Positions 1 through 9,578 of a stretch of 64,000 bases of DNA are shown piece by piece. A program made the translations under genes and the position numbers. How positions within the stretch are numbered: the first letter of the stretch is position 1; every line of letters begins with the position of its first letter. Source of the DNA: Photobacterium sanctipauli (GTDB taxonomy: Bacteria > Pseudomonadota > Gammaproteobacteria > Enterobacterales > Vibrionaceae). The stretch is taken from positions 124,001-188,000 of the forward strand of contig NZ_PYMA01000008.1 of assembly GCF_003026495.1 (NCBI RefSeq). Direction: 5' to 3'. The notes under the pieces were generated by a model. It searched no databases. It was not told where the DNA came from and worked only from the letters and a program-made list of their open reading frames with translations.

Positions 1-1217
1 TCGCTCTTGGCTACGATGGTATTCACCGCCGTATCACCGACTACATTCGAGCTCGTACAGAACATATCATTGATACGGTCTACAGCAGCGATGATAGCCA
101 AACCTTCTGGCGGCAAGCCTAGTTGGTGAAGCAGTACACCTACCATCACAACACCACCGCCTGGAACACCACCCGCACCGATTGATAACAGCAGAATGGT
201 CAGTCCTAGGGTAAAGATATCAGCACTGTTGATTGGCTGGCCGAAGGCATTGGCAACAAACAGAGTTGCCAGCGCGATATAAATCGACACACCTGACATG
301 TTCATTGTTGCGCCCAGTGGTACACCAAAGCCTGCCACTGATTTAGATACACCAATCTTGTCAGTCAGGGTGCGCATGGTTACCGGAATCGTGGCGTTCG
401 AGCTCGCAGTCGATAGCGAGAACAAGATTTGCTCGCGAGTATGGCGTAGGAACTCAGTCGGTTTGATGCCCGTTGTCAGGCCAACCATCATTGGGTAGAA
501 GAAGAAAATCCAGAACACCAACATTGCCACAACAAGGGCAACATAGCCAGCGACCGACATCAGGGTATTGGCATCTAGGGTGGCACCTAGCTGGATCATC
601 AGGGCGAATACACCAAATGGTGCCAAGCTCATTACTAGGCCAACTAGCTTCATCATGAGTTCGTTGGCCATTTTGAATGTTTTGATCGCAGGGCCACCAC
701 GGGTATCTAGCGCCTGAATCGCAAGACCTGTCAAAATCGCCATGAAGATGATTTGTAGCATATCACCATTGGCAAAAGCTTGGACTGGGTTGCTCGGAAC
801 AATGTTAACAATCAACGAGAAGATATCTGGCGTTTCTGTTGTCGTCAGCTCAACCGTTTCCGACACGGTACCTGCCAAGTTGGCATCTGCTCCAGGCTGG
901 AAGATCATCCCAACGGTCAGTGCTGCCGTGATCGCAATGATGGTATTAATAATGTATAGAGCAAAGGTTTTACCACCTAGGCGACCAAATGCAGTGATAT
1001 CTTTCAACTCGACAATACCGCAAACAATAGAAACGTAAACTAAAGGAACAACCAATAGCTTGATTAATGAAACAAACATCCCACCAGCGCCCTCGGCCAA
1101 GCCAAGTACATAGGTGTCCATCAATGTCACGCCGTTAAACAAGTACTGAATTGCCGTACCAATAACCAGGCCGGCAAACAGCCCTGCAAATATCTTTCCT
1201 GATAGCGATTTCTTCAT
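1..1217 (-). CDS. Dicarboxylate/amino acid:cation symporter (DAACS family), C-terminus cut off by window edge
   Basis: Secondary carrier of the DAACS/GltP family, expected to import glutamate, aspartate or a C4-dicarboxylate with Na+ or H+ across the inner membrane. About 405 codons are visible, starting MKKSLSGKIFAG at 1217, with a GGAG Shine-Dalgarno a few bases upstream. Hydrophobic helices run throughout. The serine-rich reentrant loop (SLSTASSNATIPVT), the NMSG motif and the gly-rich VPGGGVVM segment near the visible end are family hallmarks. The stop codon lies beyond position 1. Substrate cannot be read from sequence. It is distinct from the two shorter DAACS genes at 20169-22848. It is preceded by a 434-base gap, so it is probably transcribed alone. 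Confidence 0.9.
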   Translation of the reverse strand, partial: MKKSLSGKIFAGLFAGLVIGTAIQYLFNGVTLMDTYVLGLAEGAGGMFVSLIKLLVVPLVYVSIVCGIVELKDITAFGRLGGKTFALYIINTIIAITAALTVGMIFQPGADANLAGTVSETVELTTTETPDIFSLIVNIVPSNPVQAFANGDMLQIIFMAILTGLAIQALDTRGGPAIKTFKMANELMMKLVGLVMSLAPFGVFALMIQLGATLDANTLMSVAGYVALVVAMLVFWIFFFYPMMVGLTTGIKPTEFLRHTREQILFSLSTASSNATIPVTMRTLTDKIGVSKSVAGFGVPLGATMNMSGVSIYIALATLFVANAFGQPINSADIFTLGLTILLLSIGAGGVPGGGVVMVGVLLHQLGLPPEGLAIIAAVDRINDMFCTSSNVVGDTAVNTIVAKS

Positions 1218-1651
1218 CGTCCATCTCCAGTTGGTTGTGCTTGTAAATGTTTTGTTTACTTCCCATTCCCACTGTATTCGTGAGATTGAGCGCCATTTTA
1301 CACAGCACCTAAAAAGATAAAAGATGATTTTTTACACTTTTTATACAAATGAAACACAAAGACAACCACTGGCTTAGGCAACAAGAATCAAAATAAAACA
1401 CTAAAGCCTATACAAAACCGTAACTTATTCATCACGTGAATAGCACAAAATACCAAGGTATGGCATTCTGTATCCGAGGTGAGAAATTAATGAAACTGTG
1501 CCTACGATCACAGTCAGAAGTTTACCGATAGAACAAAAAGTGAACGGATTCCACTATAGGAAACTAGCGAATAGCTCTTCTGATACTAATCAAAAGAGCT
1601 GGCTATATGAATAAGCAAATAAACTACTCGATATTATTAGAATGGCGTTTT
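1218..1651. other. Intergenic region upstream of the DAACS gene
   Basis: AT-rich 434-base gap between the start of the symporter gene and the end of the lipoprotein gene, both leftward. It should hold the symporter promoter. I see no convincing ORF, RNA gene, long repeat or strong terminator hairpin in it. Confidence 0.5.
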
Positions 1652-2062
1652 TCAGGAAGAAAGTGAACGACAAATATCATCTGTTAGTACATCTGTAACG
1701 AAGCCCCCTCCACCAGCAAACCAGTAGCGTACTCCTAAGCCATTCTTAATCTCATAGCCAAGTTTCTGACAAGCCTCAGGAAACATACTTTGCTCCACTT
1801 CATATTGACCAATATCCCATGACCACCTCGGATTGGGCAAACGAAAGATAACAGTAAGCAACGATGCATCCGGATCAAAATCATAGGTTTGCACTCCCCC
1901 ACGAAAAGGCGTGGATGGCTGCTCATTAAACGCAAGTAGTTTCTGTTTAAAATCCTCCGGCAGAGCTCCTTGGTAGTTACTCAAAGGAGGTTCTAACTCC
2001 ATTGATGCACAACCAAGCAATATTGACGTTGAAACGGCCAAGGCAGAAAAACGATAAATCAT
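1652..2062 (-). CDS. Small predicted lipoprotein of unknown function
   Basis: 136-residue protein with a short lipoprotein signal peptide ending in the lipobox LLGC (residues 15-18), so Cys18 is the likely lipidated residue; the next residues (ASM) do not give an inner-membrane Asp+2 retention signal, so outer-membrane placement is plausible. The mature part is about 118 residues with aromatic and glycine-rich stretches (RYWFAGGGGF) and one further pair of Cys (98 region and near the C-terminus) that could form a disulfide. AAGGG lies about seven bases before the ATG. I do not recognise the family. It stands alone between the lysS terminator and a symporter gene. Confidence 0.75.
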   Translation of the reverse strand: MIYRFSALAVSTSILLGCASMELEPPLSNYQGALPEDFKQKLLAFNEQPSTPFRGGVQTYDFDPDASLLTVIFRLPNPRWSWDIGQYEVEQSMFPEACQKLGYEIKNGLGVRYWFAGGGGFVTDVLTDDICRSLSS

Positions 2063-2167
2063 ACTAATCCCTTATTTTCATTATTATTCCGACTTGAATT
2101 ATAAACACAGATGCATAACATTTTTTACAAGCAAAGCAAAAAAAGCCATGTCGCCACTTTTTATATA

Positions 2168-2193
2168 TAAAAAAACCACCCCGTGGGGTGGCT
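2168..2193 (-). terminator. Intrinsic terminator of the prfB-lysS unit
   Basis: On the minus strand a CCACCCC/GGGGTGG stem with a very short loop is followed by a run of seven T. It lies about 25 bases past the lysS stop. Confidence 0.9.
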
Positions 2194-2216
2194 TCCAATT
2201 TACTTTGCGTATCGAA

Positions 2217-3725
2217 TTACGCGTTGTTCTGCGGGCGCATTGCCGGGAACAGGATCACGTCACGGATTGTGTGCGTGTTAGTGAACAGCATCGCTAGGCG
2301 GTCAATACCGATACCTTGGCCCGCTGTTGGCGGCAAGCCGTGCTCCAACGCTGTGATGTAGTCAGCATCGTAGAACATGGCTTCGTCATCACCTGCATCT
2401 TTAGCAGCAACCTGTGCCTTAAAGCGTGCATCCTGATCTTCAGCGTCATTCAGCTCCGAGAAGCCGTTGGCGACTTCACGACCACCAATGAAGAACTCAA
2501 AGCGGTCAGTGAAGAACGGGTTGTCGTCGCTGCGGCGCGCTAGCGGAGAAATATCTGCCGGGTAACCAGTGATGAAAGTCGGCTGGATCAGCTTAGGCTC
2601 TGCAGTTTCACCGAAGATCTCTTCAAGCAGCTGGCCGCAAGTCCAGAACTCTTCCACGTCAACATGTACAGACTTAGCAATAGACACCATTAGCTCACGG
2701 TTTTGCAGATCTTCTTCCGTTAGGTTTTGGATTTGCTCGTGATCAGGGTTGTAGTGCTTGATCGCTTCGAACATGCTCATGCGCGCGTAAGTACCGCCGA
2801 ACTCAACAGTCTCGTCACCGTAAGGCATTGACGTTGAGCCCAATACATCCATCGCCACAGTGCTTAGCATTTCTTCAGTCAGATCCATTAGATCTTTGTA
2901 GTCAGCGTAAGCTTGGTAGAATTCCATCATGGTGAATTCTGGGTTGTGACGAGGCGATAGGCCTTCGTTACGGAAGTTACGATTGATTTCGAATACACGG
3001 TCAAAACCGCCCACAACCAGACGCTTCAGGTATAGCTCAGGTGCAACACGCAGGTACATGTCGATATCTAGCGCGTTGTGGTGAGTGATAAACGGACGTG
3101 CTGTCGCACCGCCAGGGATCACGTGCATCATTGGCGTTTCAACTTCTAGGTAATTCTTAGAAGTCATGAAGTTACGAATTGATGCAACCAGCTTAGAGCG
3201 GATAATGAATGCATTGCGCGAGTCGTCGTTAACAATCAGGTCAACGTAACGCTGACGGTAGCGCATTTCCTGATCGGTCAGGCCGTGGAACTTCTCTGGC
3301 AACGGACGAAGTGCTTTCGTTAGCAGTTCGTACTCGTCCATGTTCACGTAAAGATCGCCTTTACCCGATTTGTGCAGCTCGCCCTTAACACCGATAATGT
3401 CACCGATATCTAGGCCAGAGTATTTTTCTTTCAGCTCTTTCTGAACGGCTTTGTCGGCATACGCCTGAACACGGCCAGATACGTCTTGGATAGCAAGGAA
3501 AGGACCACGCTTAGCCATGACACGGCCAGCGATAGCAACTACGTTACCCGCTTCTGCCAATTCTTCTTTGCTTAGTTCGCCGTATTTAGCCTGCAGGTCT
3601 GCCGCTAGGCTATCGCGACGGAAATCATTCGGGTGGCCGTTTGCCTTACAGTTTTCGCGGATCATATCTAGTTTCGCGCGACGCTCGGCAATCAGCTTAT
3701 TCTCATCTTGTAGTTGATCAGTCAT
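2217..3725 (-). CDS. lysS: Lysyl-tRNA synthetase, class II
   Basis: Charges tRNA-Lys with lysine in the cytoplasm. 502 residues, close to E. coli LysS (505). An N-terminal OB-fold anticodon-binding domain (about residues 60-145, starting [14 protein letters not shown]) is followed by the class II catalytic domain. Motif 2 is visible as [20 protein letters not shown] and motif 3 as [13 protein letters not shown] near the C-terminus. The start [12 protein letters not shown] matches the family. It lies 33 bases downstream of prfB, the same order as in E. coli, and is probably co-transcribed with it, ending at the terminator at 2168-2193. Confidence 0.98.
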   Translation of the reverse strand: MTDQLQDENKLIAERRAKLDMIRENCKANGHPNDFRRDSLAADLQAKYGELSKEELAEAGNVVAIAGRVMAKRGPFLAIQDVSGRVQAYADKAVQKELKEKYSGLDIGDIIGVKGELHKSGKGDLYVNMDEYELLTKALRPLPEKFHGLTDQEMRYRQRYVDLIVNDDSRNAFIIRSKLVASIRNFMTSKNYLEVETPMMHVIPGGATARPFITHHNALDIDMYLRVAPELYLKRLVVGGFDRVFEINRNFRNEGLSPRHNPEFTMMEFYQAYADYKDLMDLTEEMLSTVAMDVLGSTSMPYGDETVEFGGTYARMSMFEAIKHYNPDHEQIQNLTEEDLQNRELMVSIAKSVHVDVEEFWTCGQLLEEIFGETAEPKLIQPTFITGYPADISPLARRSDDNPFFTDRFEFFIGGREVANGFSELNDAEDQDARFKAQVAAKDAGDDEAMFYDADYITALEHGLPPTAGQGIGIDRLAMLFTNTHTIRDVILFPAMRPQNNA

Positions 3726-3758
3726 GGGTTAACCCTTAAATATTTAACCGAAATTCGG

Positions 3759-4857
3759 TTACAGACCTGATTTCAGGCTGGCTTCAATAAAACGGTCTAA
3801 ATCGCCGTCCAATACTGCTTGGGTGTTGCGGTTTTCCACCCCAGTACGCAAATCTTTGATGCGGGAATCATCCAGAACGTATGAACGGATCTGGCTACCC
3901 CAGCCAATGTCAGATTTCGCATCTTCGTTGGCTTGCTTCTCAGCATTCTGCTTTTGCATCTCAAGCTCGAACAGTTTTGCTTTCAACTGTTTCATCGCCT
4001 GATCTTTGTTCTTGTGCTGAGAGCGGTCGTTCTGACACTGCACCACGGTGTTGGTTGGTACGTGGGTAATACGTACCGCCGATTCGGTGGTGTTAACGTG
4101 CTGACCACCCGCACCCGAGGCGCGGTATACATCAATACGTAGATCTGACGGATTGATGTCGATGTCGATGTTATCGTCCACTTCAGGGTAGATAAACGCA
4201 GAAGCAAACGAGGTATGGCGACGGCCACCGGAGTCAAACGGTGACTTACGTACCAGACGGTGGACACCGGTTTCGGTACGCAACCAGCCATACGCGTATT
4301 CGCCACTGATGCGAACCGTGGCTGATTTCAGACCAGCAACATCGCCTTCCGATACTTCGATAACCTCGGTCTTGAAGCCCTTGGCTTCAGCCCAGCGCAA
4401 GTACATACGAAGCATCATCGATGTCCAGTCCTGCGCTTCCGTACCGCCCGAACCTGCTTGCAGGTCGATGTAGCAGTCAGAGGCATCGTGATCGCCGGCA
4501 AACATACGACGGAATTCCAATTTCGCTAGCTTGCCTTCCAGCTCAGCCAGCTCAGGTTCGATCTCGTCGAAGGTTTCCTGATCTTCTTCTTCAACGGCCA
4601 GCTCAAGTAGGCCCTCGACGTCTTCTACGCCTTGGTCTAGCTGGTCGATGGTTTCAACAACCGCTTCCAATGATGAACGCTCTTTACCCAGCGCCTGTGC
4701 GCGCTCTGGCTCGTTCCATACATCGGGTTGTTCTAATTCTGCGTTTACCTCTTCTAGACGCTCTTTCTTAGCATCGTAGTCAAAGGTACCCCCTAAGGAT
4801 GTCAGTACGTGCTGACACATCCTCAAGTCGGTTTTTAATAGGATTAATCTCGAACAT
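3759..4857 (-). CDS. prfB: Peptide chain release factor 2, with programmed +1 frameshift
   Basis: RF2 reads UGA and UAA stops and triggers peptide release through the GGQ motif (SGAGGQHVN). The stop-recognition motif SPF is also present ([10 protein letters not shown]). The true start is the ATG at 4857: 25 codons ([11 protein letters not shown]...) lead to an in-frame TGA at 4782-4780, after which a +1 shift joins the 340-codon second frame starting DYDAKKERL. Total 365 residues, the same as E. coli RF2. A simple ORF call would start at 4826 and give a false N-terminus. Only about 200 bases separate it from recJ upstream. Confidence 0.97.
4780..4794 (-). promoter_or_regulatory. RF2 autoregulatory +1 frameshift site
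   Basis: On the minus strand the sequence is AGGGGGTACCTTTGAC. An internal Shine-Dalgarno (AGGGGG) sits three bases before the slippery CTT codon, which is followed by TGA. When RF2 is scarce, ribosomes pause at the TGA and slip +1. This matches the classical E. coli site almost base for base (E. coli has TAT in place of TAC). Confidence 0.96.
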
Positions 4858-5065
4858 TGCCACTCTTCATAGCCGAAATGGACATAACCGGAGGATTCTA
4901 TCGAATTGTAGATAGAATATACAGGGGAAAGGAAAGGTAATCGGTGATTTTATTTTTTAAAGTTGGTCACAGAAACAGACAGGTTACCAACTTGAAATAT
5001 CTTTTTTACTCTGGTTAGCCAGCTGGCCGCCGCGCCTTCGCGACAGCCAACCCGGCAAGGGCAAA

Positions 5066-6790
5066 TCAAAGCGCTGAAATGTGCTCAACCATGAGCTGGG
5101 CACTGCAGTTGCCCCGGAACTCATTGACATCAAGGCGGTACACCAACTCAACCTGCTGCACCGATGCATCGGGCCAGCGGCGAACATCGATATTAAAGGC
5201 AATGCCGTCAATCACCGAACCGCCTTCCAGCGGCTCCAGCATCATTTTCAAGTGCTTGCCGCCAACCAACTTCTGGTGCAGCAAGCGGAAGCGACCATCA
5301 AACATCGGCTCGGGGAACTGCTGCCCCCACGGGCCACCGGCACGGAGCAACTCCGCTGTTTGCAGGTTAAGCTCCTGCGGGTGTAGCGTACCATCAGTGA
5401 GCAAAATCCCCTTCAGGGCGTCGCCGTCCAGCTCTTTTCGCACCACCTGATCAAACGCTTCGCTAAATGCCTCAAGCTTGCTTTCCGGTACGGTTAATCC
5501 CGCCGCCATCGCATGGCCACCAAACTTGAGGATCACCCCTGGGTTCTGGGTATCAATTAAGTCCAGCACATCGCGCATATGAAGGCCGGGAATAGAGCGG
5601 CATGATCCCTTGATTTCGCCATTGCCCGCATCGGCAAAGGCGATCACCGGACGGTGGTATTGCTCCTTGATCCGCGAAGCCAGGATCCCTATTACCCCCT
5701 GGTGCCAATCGCGCTGGAACAGGGCCAAGCCATAAGGCATGTCCTGCTGGTTAAACTTGAGGCGCTCGCAAATCGCCACCGCCTCTTCCTTCATCCCCTG
5801 CTCGATCTCCTTGCGGGTCTGGTTCAATGCATCCAGCTCCGATGCCATCCGGCGCGCAGCCTGAATGTTATCGCACAGCAGCAGTTCGACCCCGAATGAC
5901 ATGTCATCCAGTCGCCCTGCCGCATTGATACGCGGGCCGAGGGCAAAACCGAGATCGCTCGCCACCAGCCGCGCTGGATCGCGGTTGGCCACTTCAATCA
6001 AGGCGCGGATACCCGGCCGGCAACGCCCCGCCCTAATTCGCTGCAAACCTTGGTGCACCAAGATACGGTTATTGCCATCAAGCGCGACTACATCGGCCAC
6101 CGTCCCCAATGCGACCAAGTCCAGCAGTTCAGCCAAGTTCGGCTCGGCAATACCCTGCGCATTAAACCAGTCCGCCTGGCGCAAGTCGGCGCGCAACGCC
6201 AGCATCAAATAGAAGGCCACCCCCACCCCGCAAAGCGCCTTCGACGGAAAGTCACATTCATGCAGGTTCGGATTTACTATCGCATCGGCTGCCGGCAAGA
6301 CCTCGCCTGGCAAGTGGTGATCGGTCACCAGTACCTGAATGCCCTTCTCCTTGGCTGCCGCCACCCCGGCAATGGAAGATACCCCGTTATCGACCGTCAT
6401 GATCAACTCGGCGCCGCGCTCCGCCGCCTGCTCGACCACGTCAGGGCTCAAGCCATAGCCGTCGTCAAAACGGTTGGGCACCAGGTAATCGACATTGCGG
6501 CTGCCAAGCATTTTCAGCGCCAGCACCGACAACGCCGAGCTGGTTGCTCCGTCGGCATCGAAATCGCCGACGATGATGATCCGGCGTTGTTCCGCCAAAG
6601 CATCCTTGAGCAAGTCAACCGCAGGCTGGATACCGTGGAGCTGGTTGTAACCCAACAGGTTACGCGCCCCTTTTTCTAGCTCGGTTTCATTGCTGATCCC
6701 GCGACTGGCATAAATTCGCTGCAATAAAGCAGGGGTCGCATCGGTAAACTGGCTGGTATCCGCCTCTGGACGGCGCTTTATTTCAATCAT
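5066..6790 (-). CDS. recJ: Single-stranded-DNA-specific 5'-3' exonuclease RecJ
   Basis: RecJ degrades single-stranded DNA 5' to 3' in recombination, mismatch repair and base-excision repair. The DHH-superfamily motifs are clear: GDFDADGATS (motif I), a VDNG box, and TDHHLPG (the DHH motif itself). The C-terminal DHHA1 region contains GGHAMAAG. I place the start at MIEIKRRPEAD (6790), which gives 574 residues and aligns with the E. coli N-terminus (577 aa); the frame stays open to another ATG at 6826. Neither start has a strong Shine-Dalgarno. A strong terminator separates it from dsbC upstream, so it may use its own promoter in 6791-6930. Confidence 0.96.
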   Translation of the reverse strand: MIEIKRRPEADTSQFTDATPALLQRIYASRGISNETELEKGARNLLGYNQLHGIQPAVDLLKDALAEQRRIIIVGDFDADGATSSALSVLALKMLGSRNVDYLVPNRFDDGYGLSPDVVEQAAERGAELIMTVDNGVSSIAGVAAAKEKGIQVLVTDHHLPGEVLPAADAIVNPNLHECDFPSKALCGVGVAFYLMLALRADLRQADWFNAQGIAEPNLAELLDLVALGTVADVVALDGNNRILVHQGLQRIRAGRCRPGIRALIEVANRDPARLVASDLGFALGPRINAAGRLDDMSFGVELLLCDNIQAARRMASELDALNQTRKEIEQGMKEEAVAICERLKFNQQDMPYGLALFQRDWHQGVIGILASRIKEQYHRPVIAFADAGNGEIKGSCRSIPGLHMRDVLDLIDTQNPGVILKFGGHAMAAGLTVPESKLEAFSEAFDQVVRKELDGDALKGILLTDGTLHPQELNLQTAELLRAGGPWGQQFPEPMFDGRFRLLHQKLVGGKHLKMMLEPLEGGSVIDGIAFNIDVRRWPDASVQQVELVYRLDVNEFRGNCSAQLMVEHISAL

Positions 6791-6931
6791 CGGAACAATC
6801 TTTATCGGCTGGGTGAAGGGAATCATCGTTATTGCAAAGCATTATATCAATCCCATTAAATATCTGGTCAGATTTTTGCGAAGGCAAATTTGTGGCGAAC
6901 AAGGCATGGATTGCCGCAAGCTCGTGGCCAT

Positions 6932-6973
6932 ACAAAAACAAACACCCCGGGCTAACAGGTTGGCCCGGGGTGT
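6932..6973 (-). terminator. Strong intrinsic terminator between dsbC and recJ
   Basis: On the minus strand an 11-bp perfect stem ACACCCCGGGC/GCCCGGGGTGT with a 10-base loop is followed by TTTGTTTTTG. It lies just after the dsbC stop and should stop most transcripts before recJ. Confidence 0.92.
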
Positions 6974-6998
6974 ATTAATCACATTCACAATGCAGGTA

Positions 6999-7721
6999 TT
7001 AGCCGCGGCTATCTAGCATCTTGCGCAGCATCGGTGCTGGCTGGTAACCCGGCAGCATGGTGCCGTCTTCCAAGATCATCGCCGGGGTACCGCTGACGCC
7101 CATTGCCACACCCAGTTGGTAATGCTTGTTCACCAGCTCTGAACGCTGCTCGATACCGTTCGGGTCAAAGCTACCGCTTTTTGCTTCGTTCATGGCCTTC
7201 ACCGGATCCTTGGCACCCCAAATCGCACTCATTTCACCGAAGTTGCGCGAGCGCTCACCGCCGCGAGGGAAAGCCAGGTAGCGGATGGTGATACCGGCAT
7301 CGTTATAGGCTGCCATTTCGTTGTGCAGCTTGCGGCAGTATCCACAGCTGGTGTCGGTAAAGACGGTAACCACGTACTTTTCATCTTTGGCTGGGTAGAC
7401 GATCATCTCGTCTTCCATTCCCTGAAGCTTCTCTTTGTTCAGCTTCGCCATTTTTTGCTCAGTCAGGTTCATCGGCTGGGCACCGTCATTCTGATAAAGG
7501 TGACCGGCAAGGAAATAACCACCATCGTCAGAAACGTACACGATACCGCGCTCGGTAACGACTTCATTAATACCCGGTAGCGGCGATTCGCTGATCGACA
7601 CTGGCACTAGCCCGATACCACTCAGTTTCTTTGTAATTGCAGCTTCATCAGGCTTCGCTGATGCTGAAAAAGCAGTCATCGCCACAACTGTCGCAAGTAA
7701 CGTACGGCCAAAAAAGCGCAT
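6999..7721 (-). CDS. dsbC: Periplasmic disulfide isomerase DsbC
   Basis: Thiol:disulfide isomerase that reshuffles wrong disulfides in the periplasm and is kept reduced by DsbD. 240 residues: Sec signal peptide with cleavage after ASA (residues 20-22), an N-terminal dimerisation domain (about 23-85), a linker, and a thioredoxin-fold domain with the active site CGYC at 126-129 and the cis-proline loop SGTPA. Odd feature: these are the only cysteines in the mature protein. The two that form the structural disulfide in E. coli DsbC are replaced, the first by Gly169 in AIWGAKD where E. coli has AIWCAKD. It lies between xerD and recJ, as in E. coli. Confidence 0.96.
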   Translation of the reverse strand: MRFFGRTLLATVVAMTAFSASAKPDEAAITKKLSGIGLVPVSISESPLPGINEVVTERGIVYVSDDGGYFLAGHLYQNDGAQPMNLTEQKMAKLNKEKLQGMEDEMIVYPAKDEKYVVTVFTDTSCGYCRKLHNEMAAYNDAGITIRYLAFPRGGERSRNFGEMSAIWGAKDPVKAMNEAKSGSFDPNGIEQRSELVNKHYQLGVAMGVSGTPAMILEDGTMLPGYQPAPMLRKMLDSRG

Positions 7722-7855
7722 GCGGTTATTTCCTTTAAAATAAAATAGATAAAAAGAGAGACCTGTAAGAGCTCAAAAATCTTTCAAGGTTCAATAAAAA
7801 AATCCCCTAACGTCTCTCATTATAACCAATCCAGTAGAAAAGCGCTCGGCCCCAT

Positions 7856-8752
7856 TTAGGCACGTGGGTGGTGCGTACCGTGAAGTTGCTTCAACCTTTC
7901 GGTCGCCACATGGGTATAGATTTGGGTCGTCGACAAGTCACTGTGGCCAAGTAGCATTTGCACCACCCTCAAGTCCGCCCCGTAATTGAGCAAATGGGTC
8001 GCGAAGGCATGCCGCATCACGTGCGGCGACAACGTGTCGGTATCAATTCCGGCAATCACGGCATAATGCTTGATCCGGTGCCAAAAAGTCTGGCGGGTCA
8101 TCTGCTTGGCACGCTTGCTCGGGAAAACCACATCAGAGCTTTTCTCCCCCAGCAACTGGGGGCGCCCTGTGGCAATAAACTGCTCAATCCAGTCGATGGC
8201 ATTCTCGCCCATCGGTACCAAGCGCTCCTTGTCGCCCTTGCCCGTTACCCTCACCACGCCTTGCCGCAAGCTGACATTTTCCATCGTCAGGCTCACCAAC
8301 TCGGTGACACGAAGCCCCGTTGCATAGAGCAACTCCAGCATGGCCTTGTCGCGCAACTCAATCGGGTCGTTGGGATCTGGCGCATCGAGCAAGGCATCAA
8401 CCTGCTCCTCGGTAATATCTTTGGGTAAGCGCTTGGGCAACTTGGGGCTCACCAACATCGCGCTCGGATCGTCATCGCGAACCTTTTCGCGGTGCAGGTA
8501 TTGGAACAAGCGGCGAATTGCCGATGCCATTCTGGCCCGGGACGTCTGTTTAAAATCAGCATCAAACAGCCATTGCTGATAGCGCTGCAAATCATCGGCT
8601 GATACCGAATCGAGGCTCAGCCCCTGCTCCTCAACCCAATTTCCCAACTTTTTAAGATCATTACGGTAGGAAGCCAGGGTGTTTTCTGACAGCCCCCGCT
8701 CCATCCACATCGCATCGAGAAACCGCTCGATGAGCACCTCATCATTTTCCAC
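7856..8752 (-). CDS. xerD: Site-specific tyrosine recombinase XerD
   Basis: With XerC, resolves chromosome dimers at dif and is activated by FtsK at the septum. SAM-like N-terminal core-binding domain (about residues 5-85), then the catalytic domain with the catalytic Arg in ATGLRVTEL, Lys in GKGDKER, the HVMRHAF box, LLGHSDLSTT and the nucleophilic Tyr in QIYTHV. I choose the GTG at 8752, preceded five bases upstream by GAGG: this gives 298 residues, the E. coli length. The frame is open to a second GTG at 8785 that would add 11 unconserved residues. dsbC follows 134 bases downstream with no clear terminator between. Confidence 0.96.
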   Translation of the reverse strand: MENDEVLIERFLDAMWMERGLSENTLASYRNDLKKLGNWVEEQGLSLDSVSADDLQRYQQWLFDADFKQTSRARMASAIRRLFQYLHREKVRDDDPSAMLVSPKLPKRLPKDITEEQVDALLDAPDPNDPIELRDKAMLELLYATGLRVTELVSLTMENVSLRQGVVRVTGKGDKERLVPMGENAIDWIEQFIATGRPQLLGEKSSDVVFPSKRAKQMTRQTFWHRIKHYAVIAGIDTDTLSPHVMRHAFATHLLNYGADLRVVQMLLGHSDLSTTQIYTHVATERLKQLHGTHHPRA

Positions 8753-8974
8753 TTTAACCTCAAACTTCGCCGCGCTGCCTCCCACGGCAGCACATCAAAA
8801 ACACATGGATAAATAAACAGTATTTGTATGGTAGTCGATTTACCAGAAAAAGTAACGACTGTTTGCCATTCTTGGCGTCGAGCAACTTTCAACGACGCAA
8901 AGTTAGTCAAGCGACCAGAAGCTAGGTAGAATCGTAATTATTGTTATTTACCTGCAACACATTGGACTCGCAGC

Positions 8975-9493
8975 ATGAAGATTGGCTTATTCTATGGCTC
9001 TACCACCTGTTATACCGAAATGGCAGCGGAGAAAATCCGCGAGTGCATTGGTGATGAACTGGTAGAATTGCACAATATTAAAGAAGCAGACATTGCGACC
9101 ATGAACCAGTTCGACATGTTGATCTTGGGAATCTCGACTTGGGATTTCGGCGAACTACAGGAAGACTGGGAAGCGGTATGGGAACAACTCGACGGCCTGC
9201 GCCTCGACGGCAAGACAGTGGCACTGTTTGGCCTTGGCGATCAGGAGGGTTACACCGAATGGTTCCTTGATGCGATGGGTATGCTGCATGAAAAGCTGCT
9301 CCCTACCGGGGTTAATTTTGTCGGCTACTGGCCAAACCAAGGCTATGACTTCGAGGCATCGAAAGCACTCACTGACGACGAGCAGCTGTTCGTTGGCCTA
9401 GCCCTAGACGAAGACAGCCAGTACGAACTCAGCGATGAGCGCATTACCTCGTGGTGCGAACAAATCCTCAACGAGTACAGCGAAACGCTGTAA
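8975..9493 (+). CDS. fldB: Flavodoxin 2 (FldB)
   Basis: Small FMN electron carrier of 172 residues. The FMN phosphate loop is YGSTTCYTE near the N-terminus; the flavin-flanking loops are around [12 protein letters not shown] and [12 protein letters not shown]. The length and the position next to xerD, divergently transcribed, match E. coli fldB, so I assign FldB and not FldA. The Shine-Dalgarno is weak. The 222-base gap to xerD should carry divergent promoters; a TAGAAT-like -10 lies near 8926. It ends at a bidirectional terminator shared with brnQ. Confidence 0.93.
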   Translation: MKIGLFYGSTTCYTEMAAEKIRECIGDELVELHNIKEADIATMNQFDMLILGISTWDFGELQEDWEAVWEQLDGLRLDGKTVALFGLGDQEGYTEWFLDAMGMLHEKLLPTGVNFVGYWPNQGYDFEASKALTDDEQLFVGLALDEDSQYELSDERITSWCEQILNEYSETL

Positions 9494-9516
9494 AGCGACG
9501 CCAAACGACACAAACT

Positions 9517-9545
9517 AAAACGGGATGCCAATGGCATCCCGTTTT
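9517..9545. terminator. Bidirectional intrinsic terminator (fldB / brnQ)
   Basis: Stem ACGGGATGCC/GGCATCCCGT with loop AAT, flanked by AAAA on the left and TTTTT on the right, so it can terminate both converging genes. Confidence 0.93.
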
Positions 9546-9578
9546 TGGTTATTTTGTATTATTTCGGTCTATTGACCG

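Noticed and set aside
7756-7818. GAGAGAC ... GTCTCTC inverted repeat between xerD and dsbC
   Set aside because: Arms are only seven bases and about 50 bases apart, with no T-tract; could easily be chance.
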